In this document: one piece after another, positions 21,201-31,687 of the stretch | Layout of the letters: each line of letters starts with the position of its first letter | Numbering within the stretch: position 1 is the stretch's first letter | From: Cutaneotrichosporon cavernicola | Lineage: Eukaryota > Basidiomycota > Tremellomycetes > Trichosporonales > Trichosporonaceae | Direction: 5' to 3' | Assembly: GCF_030864355.1 (NCBI RefSeq) | Contig: NC_083395.1 | Span: 1-64,000 of the forward strand | Length of the DNA stretch: 64,000 nt | Made by a program: the position numbers and the translations under genes | Notes under the pieces: model-generated | Told to the model about the DNA's origin: nothing | The model's database searches: none | Seen by the model: only the letters and a program-made list of their open reading frames with translations

Positions 21201-22109
21201 TTAGAAGAGGGTGAAGGCGAGAGCACCGGCACCGATGACAGCGACGAACGAAGCGGCCATCTTGGCACCAGAGCCAGAAGTGGCAGCGGCCGCGGGGCCT
21301 GTACCAGCAGGGGAAGAAGCGGCAGGAGCGGTGGGAGTCTCCGAGCCAGTGGCAGCGACACCGCCGCCCGAAAGGGTCTGGCCGGCGCCCGAAGGGAGAG
21401 GAGCGGCGAGAGTACCGTTGCGCTTGATCCAGAAGCCGCGAGTCTGGGCAATCTTGCGGGTAGGGTCGGCGGTCAAGGCAAGGACGAGGATGTAGTTGTT
21501 GCCGGGGAGGAATCCCGAAATCATGCCGGTCCACGAGCCAGTACCGGCAGGGACTGCTGGTCAGACGAGCAGAGGGAGCAGTGGAAGGAAAGTGTGCTTA
21601 CTGTTCGAGGCAACCTGGCGCTGTTCGGCGAGGAGCGACGTGTTCGAGTTGAAGATGACGAGGTCGACGGCCTGGTCGTACGGACCCCACATGGCAGTGT
21701 TCTCAGCCTCATTGACCCCTGTGGTTAGCCGACGATCAAAATGACCGCCAACAGCAACCTTCCTCGGGTTGACGCGCTGCTCCCGGAGCGTAACAACTAT
21801 ACTAGTCATCTAACACTTACAGTAGATCTCGGTGTTAGGCGCCGTGAAGTTGGTGACCTTCCAATCGCCAGCAGTACTGTTCTGGACGCCGTGGCCAGTG
21901 TTCTCGGTGTTGCCGCCAACCGAGCCCTTGTGGGTGGTTGCAGCGGCCGGCGCGGCACTACCAGCAGCGGGGTCGGCAGCTGGGGTCTCAGCGGCCGGGG
22001 CAGCGCCGTCCGATGGAGCAGCAGCAGCGTCCGAGGCCGAGGGCTGGGCGTCCTGGGCGACCACGAATGGGACGGCGAAAAGAGTGACGAGGAGCTTGTG
22101 GAAAAGCAT
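21201..22109 (-). CDS. Kre9/Knh1-like Ser/Ala-rich GPI-anchored protein
   Basis: Three exons (22109-21821, 21718-21602, 21556-21201) encode 253 aa. The signal peptide (MLFHKLLVTLFAVPFVVAQ) is followed by an Ala/Pro/Ser-rich stretch of about 40 residues. Then comes one beta-sandwich domain with the EIYWVNEAENTAMWGPYD and VDLVIFNS strands of the Kre9/Knh1 N-terminal (Ser-Thr-rich GPI-anchored) family. The Trp of the EIYW motif is formed exactly across intron 1, supporting the splice. A second Ser/Gly/Ala linker and a hydrophobic tail (FVAVIGAGALAFTLF) indicate a GPI anchor. Such proteins sit in the cell wall and are linked to beta-1,6-glucan assembly in ascomycetes; the role here is inferred. 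A strong CT tract upstream of the ATG (22175-22215) looks like a leader. Confidence 0.85.
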
Positions 22110-24385
22110 TATGGATGAGGTAAGGAAGAAGTCAAGAGTAAAAGGAACGGACTTGTTGAGTGATTGGGATGTTGGATGAGAAAGAAAGAGGAAGAGAAAG
22201 AGAAAGAGAGATGAGTTGTGAGGATGTACTAGGTCTTGGGTAGAAAAGGAAGGTGGGCTGGCAGTAGTACACAAGCCAAGATACTCGAAAGGGTCAGAGG
22301 CCGGGGCGACCGGGGCGGCATGTGCAATACTAAGGGTTAGTTTGTCAAAATGAGGGCAAAGGAGTTTGCTGGTTTGAGGAGAGGAAGAGAGGCACTCTCA
22401 AGGTACGTTTAGAATAGACTAATGGGTAGGGAGTTACAGGGAAGGCAGGTAGATCGGAAGTGAATAAGGGACCAAAGGGAAATGACAGGGTGACAGTTGC
22501 AAACTGCGAGCAAAGGATCCAAGAATTCAAGGCCGAGTGCAAACAGAGTCAAGAGGTGGGAGGGAAAGGAGGAAAGCAGGTTGTAGTTACAGGATGGCCA
22601 ATTAACCGACTGGTAATGTTCATTGATGAATGAATGTTTGGTTATTAAGACTGTCAGGAATTTAGCACTAGGGTGGTCGAGGGAGAGTGTGATCACCTTG
22701 GTCTTGATCAGGGCTTGACGCGACGCGACTTTCCGTCTATGGATCCATGAGATCTTGGCGCCAATGACCACACCACTGCTATCAACAGCCACACTATCGC
22801 TTCTTGTTGCTGTTCCCAAACTGTGTAGCTGTGTACTGTCTACGTCTAGACATTACAATGCATGTCAGTGTTCATGTGTGGCCTGTGTGAGTGGCTGGCG
22901 TCGTCTGGAAAGAAGAATACGCTACCACTAGAGCCCGCCCCTCACCCCCCCCCCCTCTCTCATGCCCGGTGAAACACAGTTTCTGCCGGGTTCATCCAAA
23001 TTCAGGGAAAAAGGCACCTTCCCAAGGCACAACACTTATCTATTAACCAATGAGGATTGGGAGCTATGAGGAAAGAGGCATGCGCAGTTGGTCTAGGGTA
23101 ACAAGTCTATGAGCTATGGGGCTATGGGGCTATGGGGCCATATGGGGTCAGTTTGGCAACTGCATCATGCTCTCATTATGACAATATCCTATGACTACGA
23201 CATTCAGGTGATATACATTATCTTGGCTCTTCTCACGCTTCAACTTTGTGTATCCTTGGCATGAACTCACACCTAATCTACAATCACAACAAGATCCGGC
23301 ACTGAATAACATGATATTGGACGGCTATGCGGCTAGACAGGCGGGTAACGCGTTTCGGGCTTGGTCCAATGTGCGTGATCAACGAACCAATACAGCTTGC
23401 AAAGTCCAAAGTCAAGTGAGCCAAGCAAGAGCGTTATGGGTTATTGGAGTTTAAAAATCCACAGATCCACAGAGACCTAGAGCTGAGCTTGGATAATGCG
23501 TGATTGTGGGGAGGGTACAGAGCGTGCAAGGCCTGTAGGGGATATAAGGGACCTGGGACCTGCTTAGGTGCTCGAGGCTGTGGGATTATCTTGACGATTG
23601 GCGGGTGGATTAGCAGCTAATTAGTAGCTTGATGATTTCAATAGAATCCAATGGACAGAATTCTGGTGAGCGGGTGAGATTACATACAAGAGGGGTCAGG
23701 GCCGTCAGGGGTTAGGGAGAAAAGGAACCCAGAGTGCGGTCCGTCACGGGTTAATTTCCCAATCTCCCGTCAATCCCGTCAACAAACTTCAAACCAATTC
23801 TCTCGTCTAGATTGTATAGAGTATTGATGGTTACATGGTGCTATTGTGTGCTTGTGTGATGCCATCTAGTGATAGAGGACAGTAGTCAACGATCAACTAT
23901 AGATCAACTATCACTAATCAGTAATCAACAACTGGTTGACCAACACACACCTGGACCTCTTGATGTCGAGAGGCAAGTCGATGAATGATCAAGCGGTCCA
24001 ATTCGCCAACTTGGTTGAGCCAACCTTTGGCCTTTGGGCTCATGGGCTCGATGCATGGTGGCCAGAGGATCAGTGCTGCCTCGTGCAATCTTACACGAGG
24101 TGGGGAGGATACTGGGTCGTCACGTGACATTCCCACGTGGAAAGTGGAGAGGACTGGTTAAGGTTGATGGGGTCTCCGTATTCTCCGTCATATACCTTTA
24201 CCTTTGGCATGTGACTTTGTGACGTTGATGGTCAAAGATGGGTGGATAGGCGCAGAAGAATGGGTATGGGCACGGTCAAACAACGCTCTGATCGCTCAAA
24301 CCATCCCATCTTGCACGCTTCCCATTCCCATTCATCACCCCTTTGCTCTACCTTGTCCTCTCCAAGTCTTCTCATCGCATAACCC
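22110..24385. other. Long divergent intergenic interval
   Basis: About 2.3 kb between two divergent genes. The left 100 bp are the CT-rich leader of the GPI gene, with GA-rich simple sequence on the plus strand. A CTATGGGG repeat (three units, 23114-23137) and a C-run near 22945 are the only structured elements. No gene or RNA recognised. Confidence 0.5.
23114..23137. repeat. 8-bp tandem repeat, three copies
   Basis: CTATGGGG in three head-to-tail copies followed by a variant CCATATGGGG. G-rich on the plus strand. Confidence 0.85.
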
Positions 24386-26686
24386 ATGTCAACGGCCTAC
24401 GCCTACGGTCAGTTCGCCAAGGCCCTCCAAGACGCATCGACTCACGGCGACGACGAGGTCCGGGACCGTGCAGGCGCGCGAGCGGAGAAATGGGCAGCAG
24501 CCCTCAATGGCATCAAGGATGGGCAAATCACAATCGGGTCGCGTGTGCCCGTAAAGGACCTCCCGGCCTGGGTGACGCTCGAAGTGCTCTGGGGAGGCTA
24601 CTCGTCGGGCAGATCGCTCGCCGAGACGCCTCTTGAGTCAGACGAGATCGAACTCGCGGAACGCCTCGGTCTCCCCGAGGGACCAGATCGCCGCGCACGG
24701 ATCTTTGCTTATTACCTCTCTGACGATGGCCTCGCCGAGCTGTACGAGCTTTTGGACTCGGGGCTGTACGCAGTCAAACTTCCCGAGGATGCCGCACTCC
24801 TCACCGTCGCTTGGCTCCTCAGGGCTGGTGACGAGGGAGGCGCCCTTGCAGTACTCGATGCCATCCAGCCATTCTCTCGCCGTTTCCGCTTTGCACCTCG
24901 ACAAGACTCCACGGTCATCCCACCAGGATTCACGTTCCGCATGAGCGTCGGAGACGCACGTAAAGCCCTTCAAGCGCGCCGAATGCCACCCGCCATTGAC
25001 AGCATGCTCGAGACGCTGCGTGTGTGGAACCCATATGCCGATCGTCTGCTCGCACTGTGGTACCGTTGTGTCAAGGACGGCAACGTTCAGCTGGGCGACG
25101 CGGCATGGAAACAGGCGGCGGCTGGGCTTGCGTCCGAGTTTGTGTCTCTCAAGAAGAAATATCCAAGGAGCCGCAAGGTCGTGCGCAAGGGCAGTAACAT
25201 CCAGTGGCTCGTCTCGGCTGCGAGTGCCGCGTCTTCCGCTGACACGGCGCTGACGCCTGCCCTGGCTGGCCGGGTACGCACTGCGGTCGCTGATATGATC
25301 AAGAAGCGCGGAGCCCCAGGATCCGATGAGCTCAAGAGCGTGCGCTCTAGGCAGATGACTGTTGCTAGCAAGCAGTCTTCGATGCAGCTGGCCTCTATCG
25401 CCGCAGAGCGCCTCACAGAGCCGCAACAGCGGATGGGCCTATCCAACCCGTCCGAGTACACGGGGCCGGTCACTGCCGCCGAGTCGATGGCACACGACAT
25501 TCCCGCCAATACCCCCATGCCCGACTTTGTTGACCGTATCCTCAAGCGCACCCGCGTCGCAGCCGTGGACGACCTTCAAGTCCCTTCTGCTGAGGCGTAT
25601 GCCGCACTCGTGCCCGTGTACGTCTCGGGACTCGTCGCCGAGCAGTACCCTGAGGCCCTTGGGCATCTCATGGCAATGAACTATGAGGCCTTCAGCACTC
25701 GCCGTTCGTTGCTGCTGCTCAACCTGGAGCACCAAGTTCGGCTGGACGAACTTCCATGGGTCGCCGCCGCCGAGCCGCACGCAAACCATACAGGTGGCGA
25801 CTCGACCACTCTGACAGCGCTGGGACACATTGGAGAGGTAGCTCTCGAGCGATGGCCAGGAACCATTCTGCCCAATAAGCTCGTGTCGCAGATGAACAAC
25901 CTCATGCGCCTTCGGCATCTCGACCCCCGCCGCGTACCGCTTGTTGAGGAGCTCGCTGCGGATATCTTTATGGGCACGTTCTCGAGCAAGTTTACCCTGG
26001 CCGCCAAGATCGCCGCCGAGCTGGCGGGACCCACTTACATCTCGTACTATGGCATCGACACCAAGGCCGTCGAGGGCCTATACACTCAAGATGCAGCAAA
26101 TCCGGCCGATGACGTCATCCTGGAAGAGACTGCTCAGGAGGTGGAGGATGCCGAAGTCACGGATGATGAGAAGGACGAACAGCCGACCGATGGCCAGGAC
26201 TTTGCGCACATGTGCTTCAAACGCGCAAACGAGAAGCCCGGGTGGGGTCGGACTGCGCAGCACGGCAAGGTCATCGAGCAGTCCCAGATCCTGACGACAC
26301 ACAACCTCGCTATCATCGTCTCGCTTGGTGCGTCCCTCCCATGGGCCAAACTCGCCAAGCGGGCATGGGCAGAGTGCGTCCACCTCCTGCGCCTTGCATG
26401 CCGTGAACCGCGACCGCTCGGGACGGTTAAGAATGCAGCGTACGCATGGCGCCAGGCCGTGTTCTTCACGTCACTCGCGGGCGACGAGGTGGCTGCCATC
26501 ATTGAGGAGATGGACAAGGATCGCTCTGCACTGCCTGCACTGGGGCTCGTGATCGATGGCCTGAAGGACGTCGTTGGCGGCGGCACATTCGACGCAGAGG
26601 GCAAAAGCCCACAAGGCCGCCGTCTGCTTGGTTGGACCCTCGGGCCTCACTGGATTCTAGAGGATGCACGCAAGCCCCGCAAGTAG
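24386..26686 (+). CDS. Intronless 766-aa protein of bacterial type, function unknown
   Basis: One uninterrupted open frame of 2.3 kb with an ATG in a normal context. No membrane segment or signal peptide. The N-terminal block (ALNGIKDGQITIGSRVPVKD and the following LPAWVTLEVLWGGYSSG) resembles a conserved start I associate from memory with large uncharacterised proteins of actinobacteria and other soil bacteria; I could not search for it. The body is helical with many Leu/Ala/Arg, contains an acidic linker at about residues 590-620 (EETAQEVEDAEVTDDEKDEQ), and ends in a compact domain with LLGWTLGPHWILEDA. Neighbouring genes of this length carry several introns, so absence of any is consistent with horizontal acquisition. 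No catalytic motif was recognised. Confidence 0.85.
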   Translation: MSTAYAYGQFAKALQDASTHGDDEVRDRAGARAEKWAAALNGIKDGQITIGSRVPVKDLPAWVTLEVLWGGYSSGRSLAETPLESDEIELAERLGLPEGPDRRARIFAYYLSDDGLAELYELLDSGLYAVKLPEDAALLTVAWLLRAGDEGGALAVLDAIQPFSRRFRFAPRQDSTVIPPGFTFRMSVGDARKALQARRMPPAIDSMLETLRVWNPYADRLLALWYRCVKDGNVQLGDAAWKQAAAGLASEFVSLKKKYPRSRKVVRKGSNIQWLVSAASAASSADTALTPALAGRVRTAVADMIKKRGAPGSDELKSVRSRQMTVASKQSSMQLASIAAERLTEPQQRMGLSNPSEYTGPVTAAESMAHDIPANTPMPDFVDRILKRTRVAAVDDLQVPSAEAYAALVPVYVSGLVAEQYPEALGHLMAMNYEAFSTRRSLLLLNLEHQVRLDELPWVAAAEPHANHTGGDSTTLTALGHIGEVALERWPGTILPNKLVSQMNNLMRLRHLDPRRVPLVEELAADIFMGTFSSKFTLAAKIAAELAGPTYISYYGIDTKAVEGLYTQDAANPADDVILEETAQEVEDAEVTDDEKDEQPTDGQDFAHMCFKRANEKPGWGRTAQHGKVIEQSQILTTHNLAIIVSLGASLPWAKLAKRAWAECVHLLRLACREPRPLGTVKNAAYAWRQAVFFTSLAGDEVAAIIEEMDKDRSALPALGLVIDGLKDVVGGGTFDAEGKSPQGRRLLGWTLGPHWILEDARKPRK

Positions 26687-27373
26687 TGGCGATATCGGGA
26701 ACATTGGTAAGATCACAAGTGCATAAGCACCTTTGTACAGTGAGATACCCTGCATGTAGCAGTGAGTTGGCTGGAATGGTTTCGGTTTAGCTCTGGCGCT
26801 GGTTCCGGTCTGTGGTACCGTATTTCCATGAGAATCATAAGATTATTGCCCTAGTGTGAGGCGGGACAGGCACCATCTGACGATGCATGCCACGACCATT
26901 CAATTCTGAACCAGCCCATCCGCCGTTGACAAGCTCAGCATTGTCTTGCACATCGTCTCACACTCGTCTCACACTCTAGTACTGTAAGTCAAACCCCAAT
27001 CAACTAGACATTTGGCAGCCTTCACCCACTCCGCTTAGTCGAGTCCGCCTAATTGCCGGTGTCTGTTCGGGGATCGGGGAGTGACCATTGTGGATTGCTG
27101 GTGCTTGACCATTCCGAGCGTCGTTGGGCACTTTGACCTGGGACGGGACGTTTAGCGCAACTGGCTGGCTTTGACAACCACAGGCACCGACTCACAGTGT
27201 GCATTTGGATCCCCACGCATCTCCTTCCAGCACTTGTCCGTGGCAGCTGACCAGTGCTACCTGGCAAGTCTGAGACACCTGGGACCATCCTAAAGGCTGA
27301 AGCCTGGATGATATAACTAACTCGACCAGTGTCTTTGTTTTTGTCAACGCCCCATCCTCAAACGCCATCGACT
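26687..27373. other. Intergenic region
   Basis: Between the stop of the 766-aa gene and the P450 start. A GATATAACTAAC stretch near 27310 lies shortly before the 5' leader and could include a TATA-like element. No gene seen. Confidence 0.5.
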
Positions 27374-29337
27374 ATGAGCGGGTCTCTCATCGGTCCTCGT
27401 TTGACGATCCACCTGGATGGTACGCTCAAACTCGCACGCGCCCACCCTGTTCTCGCGCTCTTGTCGGTCGCCGCCCTCGTTCTCATCGCCTACATTCTCT
27501 GGGCGTACCCATATCGCGAGTACACGCTTCCGTATCGCAACCTTCGCGGACCAAAGGCATCGTCGGTGATCTGGGGCAACTTCGCGGAGATTCTCGAGGA
27601 GCCTACAAATGCTCCGCAGACACGTTGGATCGCCGAGTTCGGCAACGTCTTTCGCTATCAGACTCTCTTCGGAAAGCCACGCATCTGCTTGGGCGACCCT
27701 GTCGCCATTGCCCACATTGCCCAACACACTTACGATTATCAGAAGGCCAGTGCGACGGTGTATTCACTCGAACTGGTGCTCGGTCGCGGTCTTCTCACCG
27801 TCGAGGGTGATGAGCACCGGCGCCAGCGCAAGATCCTCAGCCCCGCGTTTGGCCTCCCAGCCATCAAGTCTATGCAGCCAATCTTCATGGACAAGGGGTG
27901 GGAGCTACAACGCAAGTTGAGCAGCATTCTCGACTCGGACGAGGACTCATTCTCGCCGACACCGACAGCGCCAGAAGATCGTGTACCCGGCACGAAGAAG
28001 GTTGACGTGATCCGGTACATGGGTCAGATGACGCTCGATGTCATTGGTCTTGCGGGCTTTGACTATGACTTTGGTGGTGAGTCTCTGAAACCGCACACAA
28101 GCTGATCAAAGCGCTCGCAGGCCGCAGTACCGATCTGGCCGACTCGTTCCGCGCTCTCCTCAAGGCCGGTAGCAACCCAGGCATTATGGCGATCCTAGCG
28201 GCGGTGATACCATTTTTCCGCATCTTCGTGAATCACACGCGGCTGGGCCTGGTGTTCGAGCTGACGGCAGCCCAACAAGCTGACTCACGCCGTCCGAGTC
28301 GCCAAGTCGCAGACAGACCGTGTCGCTCGCGAGATTGTAATGCAGAAGAAGGCATTCGTGACGGCCGAAATGCAGACGGGGGAGAAGAACGAGACCCTTG
28401 GTCGCGACCTGCTCTCGCGAGTCGTCCGAGCGAACATGGATCCTGAACTGCGCCCGGAGCAGCGGTTGACCGACGAAGAGGTGATCGCTCAAGTAGTCAC
28501 CTTCGTGGGTTGCTGGGCTGGGGGCGTTCTAACAGCAGATGATTGCTGGTCATGAGACAACAGCGACGGCGCTCACGTGGTTGATTCCCCGCCTGGCTGA
28601 GAACCCACAGGTGCAGAAGAAGCTTCGGGACGAAGTGCGCTCGTTCGCGCACGACAATCCGACCTTGTGAGAGCTTATAAGGCCGAGCTGACGGTAGCGA
28701 CGAGCTAAATTCACTCCCGTATCTTGACAACGTGGTTCACGAGTCACTTCGTCTTGACCCGCCGGTCGCGGGAGGCGTTCGTGTTGCGGCCAAGCATTAC
28801 ATTATTCCTCTCGGTCAACCAATTCGAGGCCGCGACGGCAAGATGATGAGCAGCATCGACGTGCCAGCCGGAACTGACATCTTCATTCGTTCGTCGCATC
28901 ACAGCCACACTGACATCAGCGCTCATGAACGTCAACCGCTCGACCGAGATTTGGGGTCCTGATGCTCTCGAGTTCAACCCCGACCGCCACGGTGACCCAA
29001 AGCTCCCTCTTCAGAATGTCTCGGGCGTGTACGGCAATCTGCTGACGTTCTTCAACGGTGCTCGCAACTGCATGTGAGTGAGCTGTCAGAGCAAGCGTGC
29101 TGACGGCAGCGGTTACCGCCTAACGCTCGCCGAGATGAAGGCCGCAATCTTCTGCGTATTCCGCCACCTCGAGGTGCTGCCGCTGCCCTCCAACCCGCAG
29201 TTCCGGCAGAAAGCCCAGTGAGTTGGAAACCACGCATACGCTTACGCAGAATGGTCATGCGCCCAGAAATGATTGGTGAAGAGGACGCTGGTTACCAGAT
29301 GCCCGTGCTTATCCGTGCCCTTGCCGACGATGATTAA
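27374..29337 (+). CDS. Cytochrome P450 monooxygenase
   Basis: Eight exons (27374-28076, 28121-28227, 28271-28504, 28536-28666, 28698-28888, 28920-29073, 29110-29217, 29250-29337) encode 571 aa with the frame closing. The start at 27374 puts a single hydrophobic anchor (LALLSVAALVLIAYILW) near the N-terminus, so the enzyme should sit on the ER membrane facing the cytosol. The I-helix motif is AGHETT, the ExxR motif is ESLR, and the haem loop is FFNGARNCIG with the axial Cys; all are intact. The WxxxR C-helix region reads HRRQRKILSPAF. Substrate is not predictable: fungal P450s of this general layout act on fatty acids, alkanes or secondary metabolites. All introns are 31-44 bp. Confidence 0.93.
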
Positions 29338-30097
29338 TCGGTGCGCCGAAGGTACTTACTGTAGTAAATGGAACTCGGCTGAGCTGGTCGACGGTAGCGG
29401 AGGTTCTTACAAGGAGAGAGAGTAGCGAGGCATGTCGCTAGCGCAGTGCCTTGGCTTTGTGCCGCCAGCTGCAGAACGTTGTACTGTGGTTTGATATGTA
29501 CGAAAGATAACCTCGGCCAGCTCTTCCGGATCAGTCGCTTTTATCATTTGAAAGGTTGCGCAATTTGGGGAAATGGCCTCATCCGAATAATCCTGTAATC
29601 TCCGTCTAATCTCTCCTGGATTGCGAGCCTCCGCCATCCACATACTGCCGCCGCGGTCACATGACGATGCCGAGAGCGGGACTCAACGGGAACAGGGAGG
29701 GATGCGGAGAGAGAGGAATGCATCCCAACGCGTGTTGCGGGAACACGGGCGACGCGAACCAGGGGCAAGTGGGTGACATACCGAAATGGGATACCAATAG
29801 CCCACATTCTTCATGAGGAGAGTCAAACCTGCCGATGATGACTAGCACAGTGGGGGCGTAGGGGCATATGACAGCCGCCAGAAGTGACGCCCTATCACCG
29901 AGTCACCCAACCCTCCCGAGCCGTCAGGGGAAGCCATTTGCGGGATTCCGTAGCAGGCAAGTCCCAGCCGCTCGGACTCGTCGTTTCAATCACCTCATGT
30001 AGAATAAACATCTCTCATCATACGAGTACAGGAATATAACACGAGTCTAATTGTCCTTTGGCTGGAGATCATGCAGGCGGGATACCAAGGCTGCAGC
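29338..30097. other. Convergent intergenic region
   Basis: Between two convergent genes. A 78-codon minus-strand frame (29643-29407) has a plausible protein-like composition, but no domain and no support. The last 90 bp (29990-30090) hold AT-rich 3' UTR-like sequence with AGAATAAACA. Confidence 0.45.
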
Positions 30098-31687
30098 CTA
30101 TTTCATTGCCATGCCGTGGGGACGGAGGCCGAGGCCAGGAATGAGCTCGTCCATGTCGACCGTGAAACGGGGCTCAGGGTAGAGAACGCCCGAAGACGAG
30201 ATTGTAAAGACACGGACGACGTGGTCGCCGTCCATGTGAATCTTGCCAAAGTCGTCCTCGTCGAGGAAGTAGTCGGTGGTGACGAGGCGGTTGTCCATAA
30301 TGTGACACAGGTGTGGGCCTGCGTAGGCAGGGAAGCGCTCGTTGTGGACCTTGCGGATAGAGTTGGGGTCTGAGACGTCGTACGAGAGAATACCCGAGTA
30401 GTAACCCTGCTTCTCGTTCCAACGACCTGGCGCCGAGACGTAGGGGACAAAGAGGAAGCGGTCGTCAGAGGACATGGCCATGTACTGGGCGGTAACGGTG
30501 TAGAAGGGCTTCATGAAGAACCACGAGATGACGTCGTCGTTGACGTTGAAGACCTTTTTGGCGGTACCGGCTGCAGAGTCCCACTGGTACACCTCTCCGT
30601 TGCCCGAACCACCCATGTAGCCACGAGCACGGGGGTCCTTGTTGTACATCTTGCAGTCCATGGTGCCAGAGCCGGCCGGGGTGTAGATGGTGTTGACAAT
30701 CTTCATCTCCTTGAGGTTCCAGATGCGGATTGACGAGCGGAGGACAACGCCGCCCGGGACCGCGTTCAAAGTGGAAGCCGGGTCCACATAGTCGCACGTC
30801 GCCATGAGGTTAAGGTCGTGGCGGACCTGGACACCGTGCGGGTTAAAGTCCTTGGGAGGGTTCTCTGGGTACTCTGCCAGAACGGTTCCGTTAGAGGCGA
30901 CCTTGGCGATGGTGCCGGGCGAACCACCCGAGGCCGAGCCCATATTGGAGAGCAAGAATGTGTTGTCGGGCATGGCGACAAACTCGTCGGGGACCGAGCC
31001 AAGCTTGGATTTGGTCGTGGCGATGATCTTGGGCTGAGAAGGGTCGGTCTCTACGTCGAATACAAAGATCTCGTTCTGGCCCTTGAGAAGGGAGAGTAGA
31101 CCACCGCACAGCAAGCGCTTCTTATCGGCTGACAAGCCACAGTGGTGTGGCTCATTGCCAGTCGTCTCTGTGAGTGTCTGCGAGATCATCTGGCCATAGT
31201 TGGAAGACCACGGGTCAAAGTCGAACGTGATGAGGCGGTCAGGCACCTGGCGGCCGACAGCACCGGCCCAGATGTACATGTACTGGCGCGAGCGGGCGCC
31301 CCATGCGGGTGTAAGGTCGGTTGATGGTGCGGCAGCAGCAGCGTCGGTGGTAGCAGTAGCAGCAGCGACGGCGAGCGACGACGCAAGCGCCGCAGCGGCT
31401 TGCGGATCGGAAGCTGCCTGCGCGACGGCGGCGCCTGAAGGCTCGGCCGCAGCGGGTGCTCCTTCCGACGTTTGGAGCTCCTGAGCCGCACTTGGGGTAA
31501 CAGAGGCCGCGCCAGCCGCAGAGGCTGAAGCAGACGGAACAGGGTTGGCGGCGGATACCGAAGCCGGCGAGGCGGCAGCTTTGGCCGCCGAACCAGAAGA
31601 AGAAGCACCCCGCTGGCGCTTCTCCATAGGGGCAGCAGAGACGCTACCGAGCGCCACTAGCAACGAGATGAGGAGCTGAACCTTCAT
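30098..31687 (-). CDS. Secreted selenium-binding-protein-like (SBP56) propeller
   Basis: Intronless, 529 aa. The signal peptide (MKVQLLISLLVALGSVSA) is followed by a KR site and an Ala/Ser/Pro-rich linker to about residue 130. The rest resembles the SBP56/methanethiol-oxidase propeller family: YMYIWAGAVG followed by PDRLITFDFDP, the metal-site-like GNEPHHCGLSADKK, a FDVETDP blade, and FNPHGVQVRHDLNLMATCDY. His and Cys residues in the second and fourth segments are where SBP56 proteins bind metal. The characterised family is cytosolic, so a secreted, linker-bearing member is noteworthy. It may oxidise volatile thiols or act as a cell-wall protein; I cannot tell which. Confidence 0.72.
   Translation of the reverse strand: MKVQLLISLLVALGSVSAAPMEKRQRGASSSGSAAKAAASPASVSAANPVPSASASAAGAASVTPSAAQELQTSEGAPAAAEPSGAAVAQAASDPQAAAALASSLAVAAATATTDAAAAAPSTDLTPAWGARSRQYMYIWAGAVGRQVPDRLITFDFDPWSSNYGQMISQTLTETTGNEPHHCGLSADKKRLLCGGLLSLLKGQNEIFVFDVETDPSQPKIIATTKSKLGSVPDEFVAMPDNTFLLSNMGSASGGSPGTIAKVASNGTVLAEYPENPPKDFNPHGVQVRHDLNLMATCDYVDPASTLNAVPGGVVLRSSIRIWNLKEMKIVNTIYTPAGSGTMDCKMYNKDPRARGYMGGSGNGEVYQWDSAAGTAKKVFNVNDDVISWFFMKPFYTVTAQYMAMSSDDRFLFVPYVSAPGRWNEKQGYYSGILSYDVSDPNSIRKVHNERFPAYAGPHLCHIMDNRLVTTDYFLDEDDFGKIHMDGDHVVRVFTISSSGVLYPEPRFTVDMDELIPGLGLRPHGMAMK

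Noticed and set aside
22940..22955. Poly-C run as a possible telomere relic
   Set aside because: Pure C without TAA units; ordinary homopolymer.
24638..25426. 262-codon minus-strand frame inside the 766-aa gene
   Set aside because: Antisense shadow of a long coding frame; no domain-like composition.
29407..29643. 78-codon minus-strand frame with protein-like composition
   Set aside because: No recognisable domain, no clear splice partners, and it lies in a convergent 3' region. It could be a real small protein but the sequence alone does not support it.
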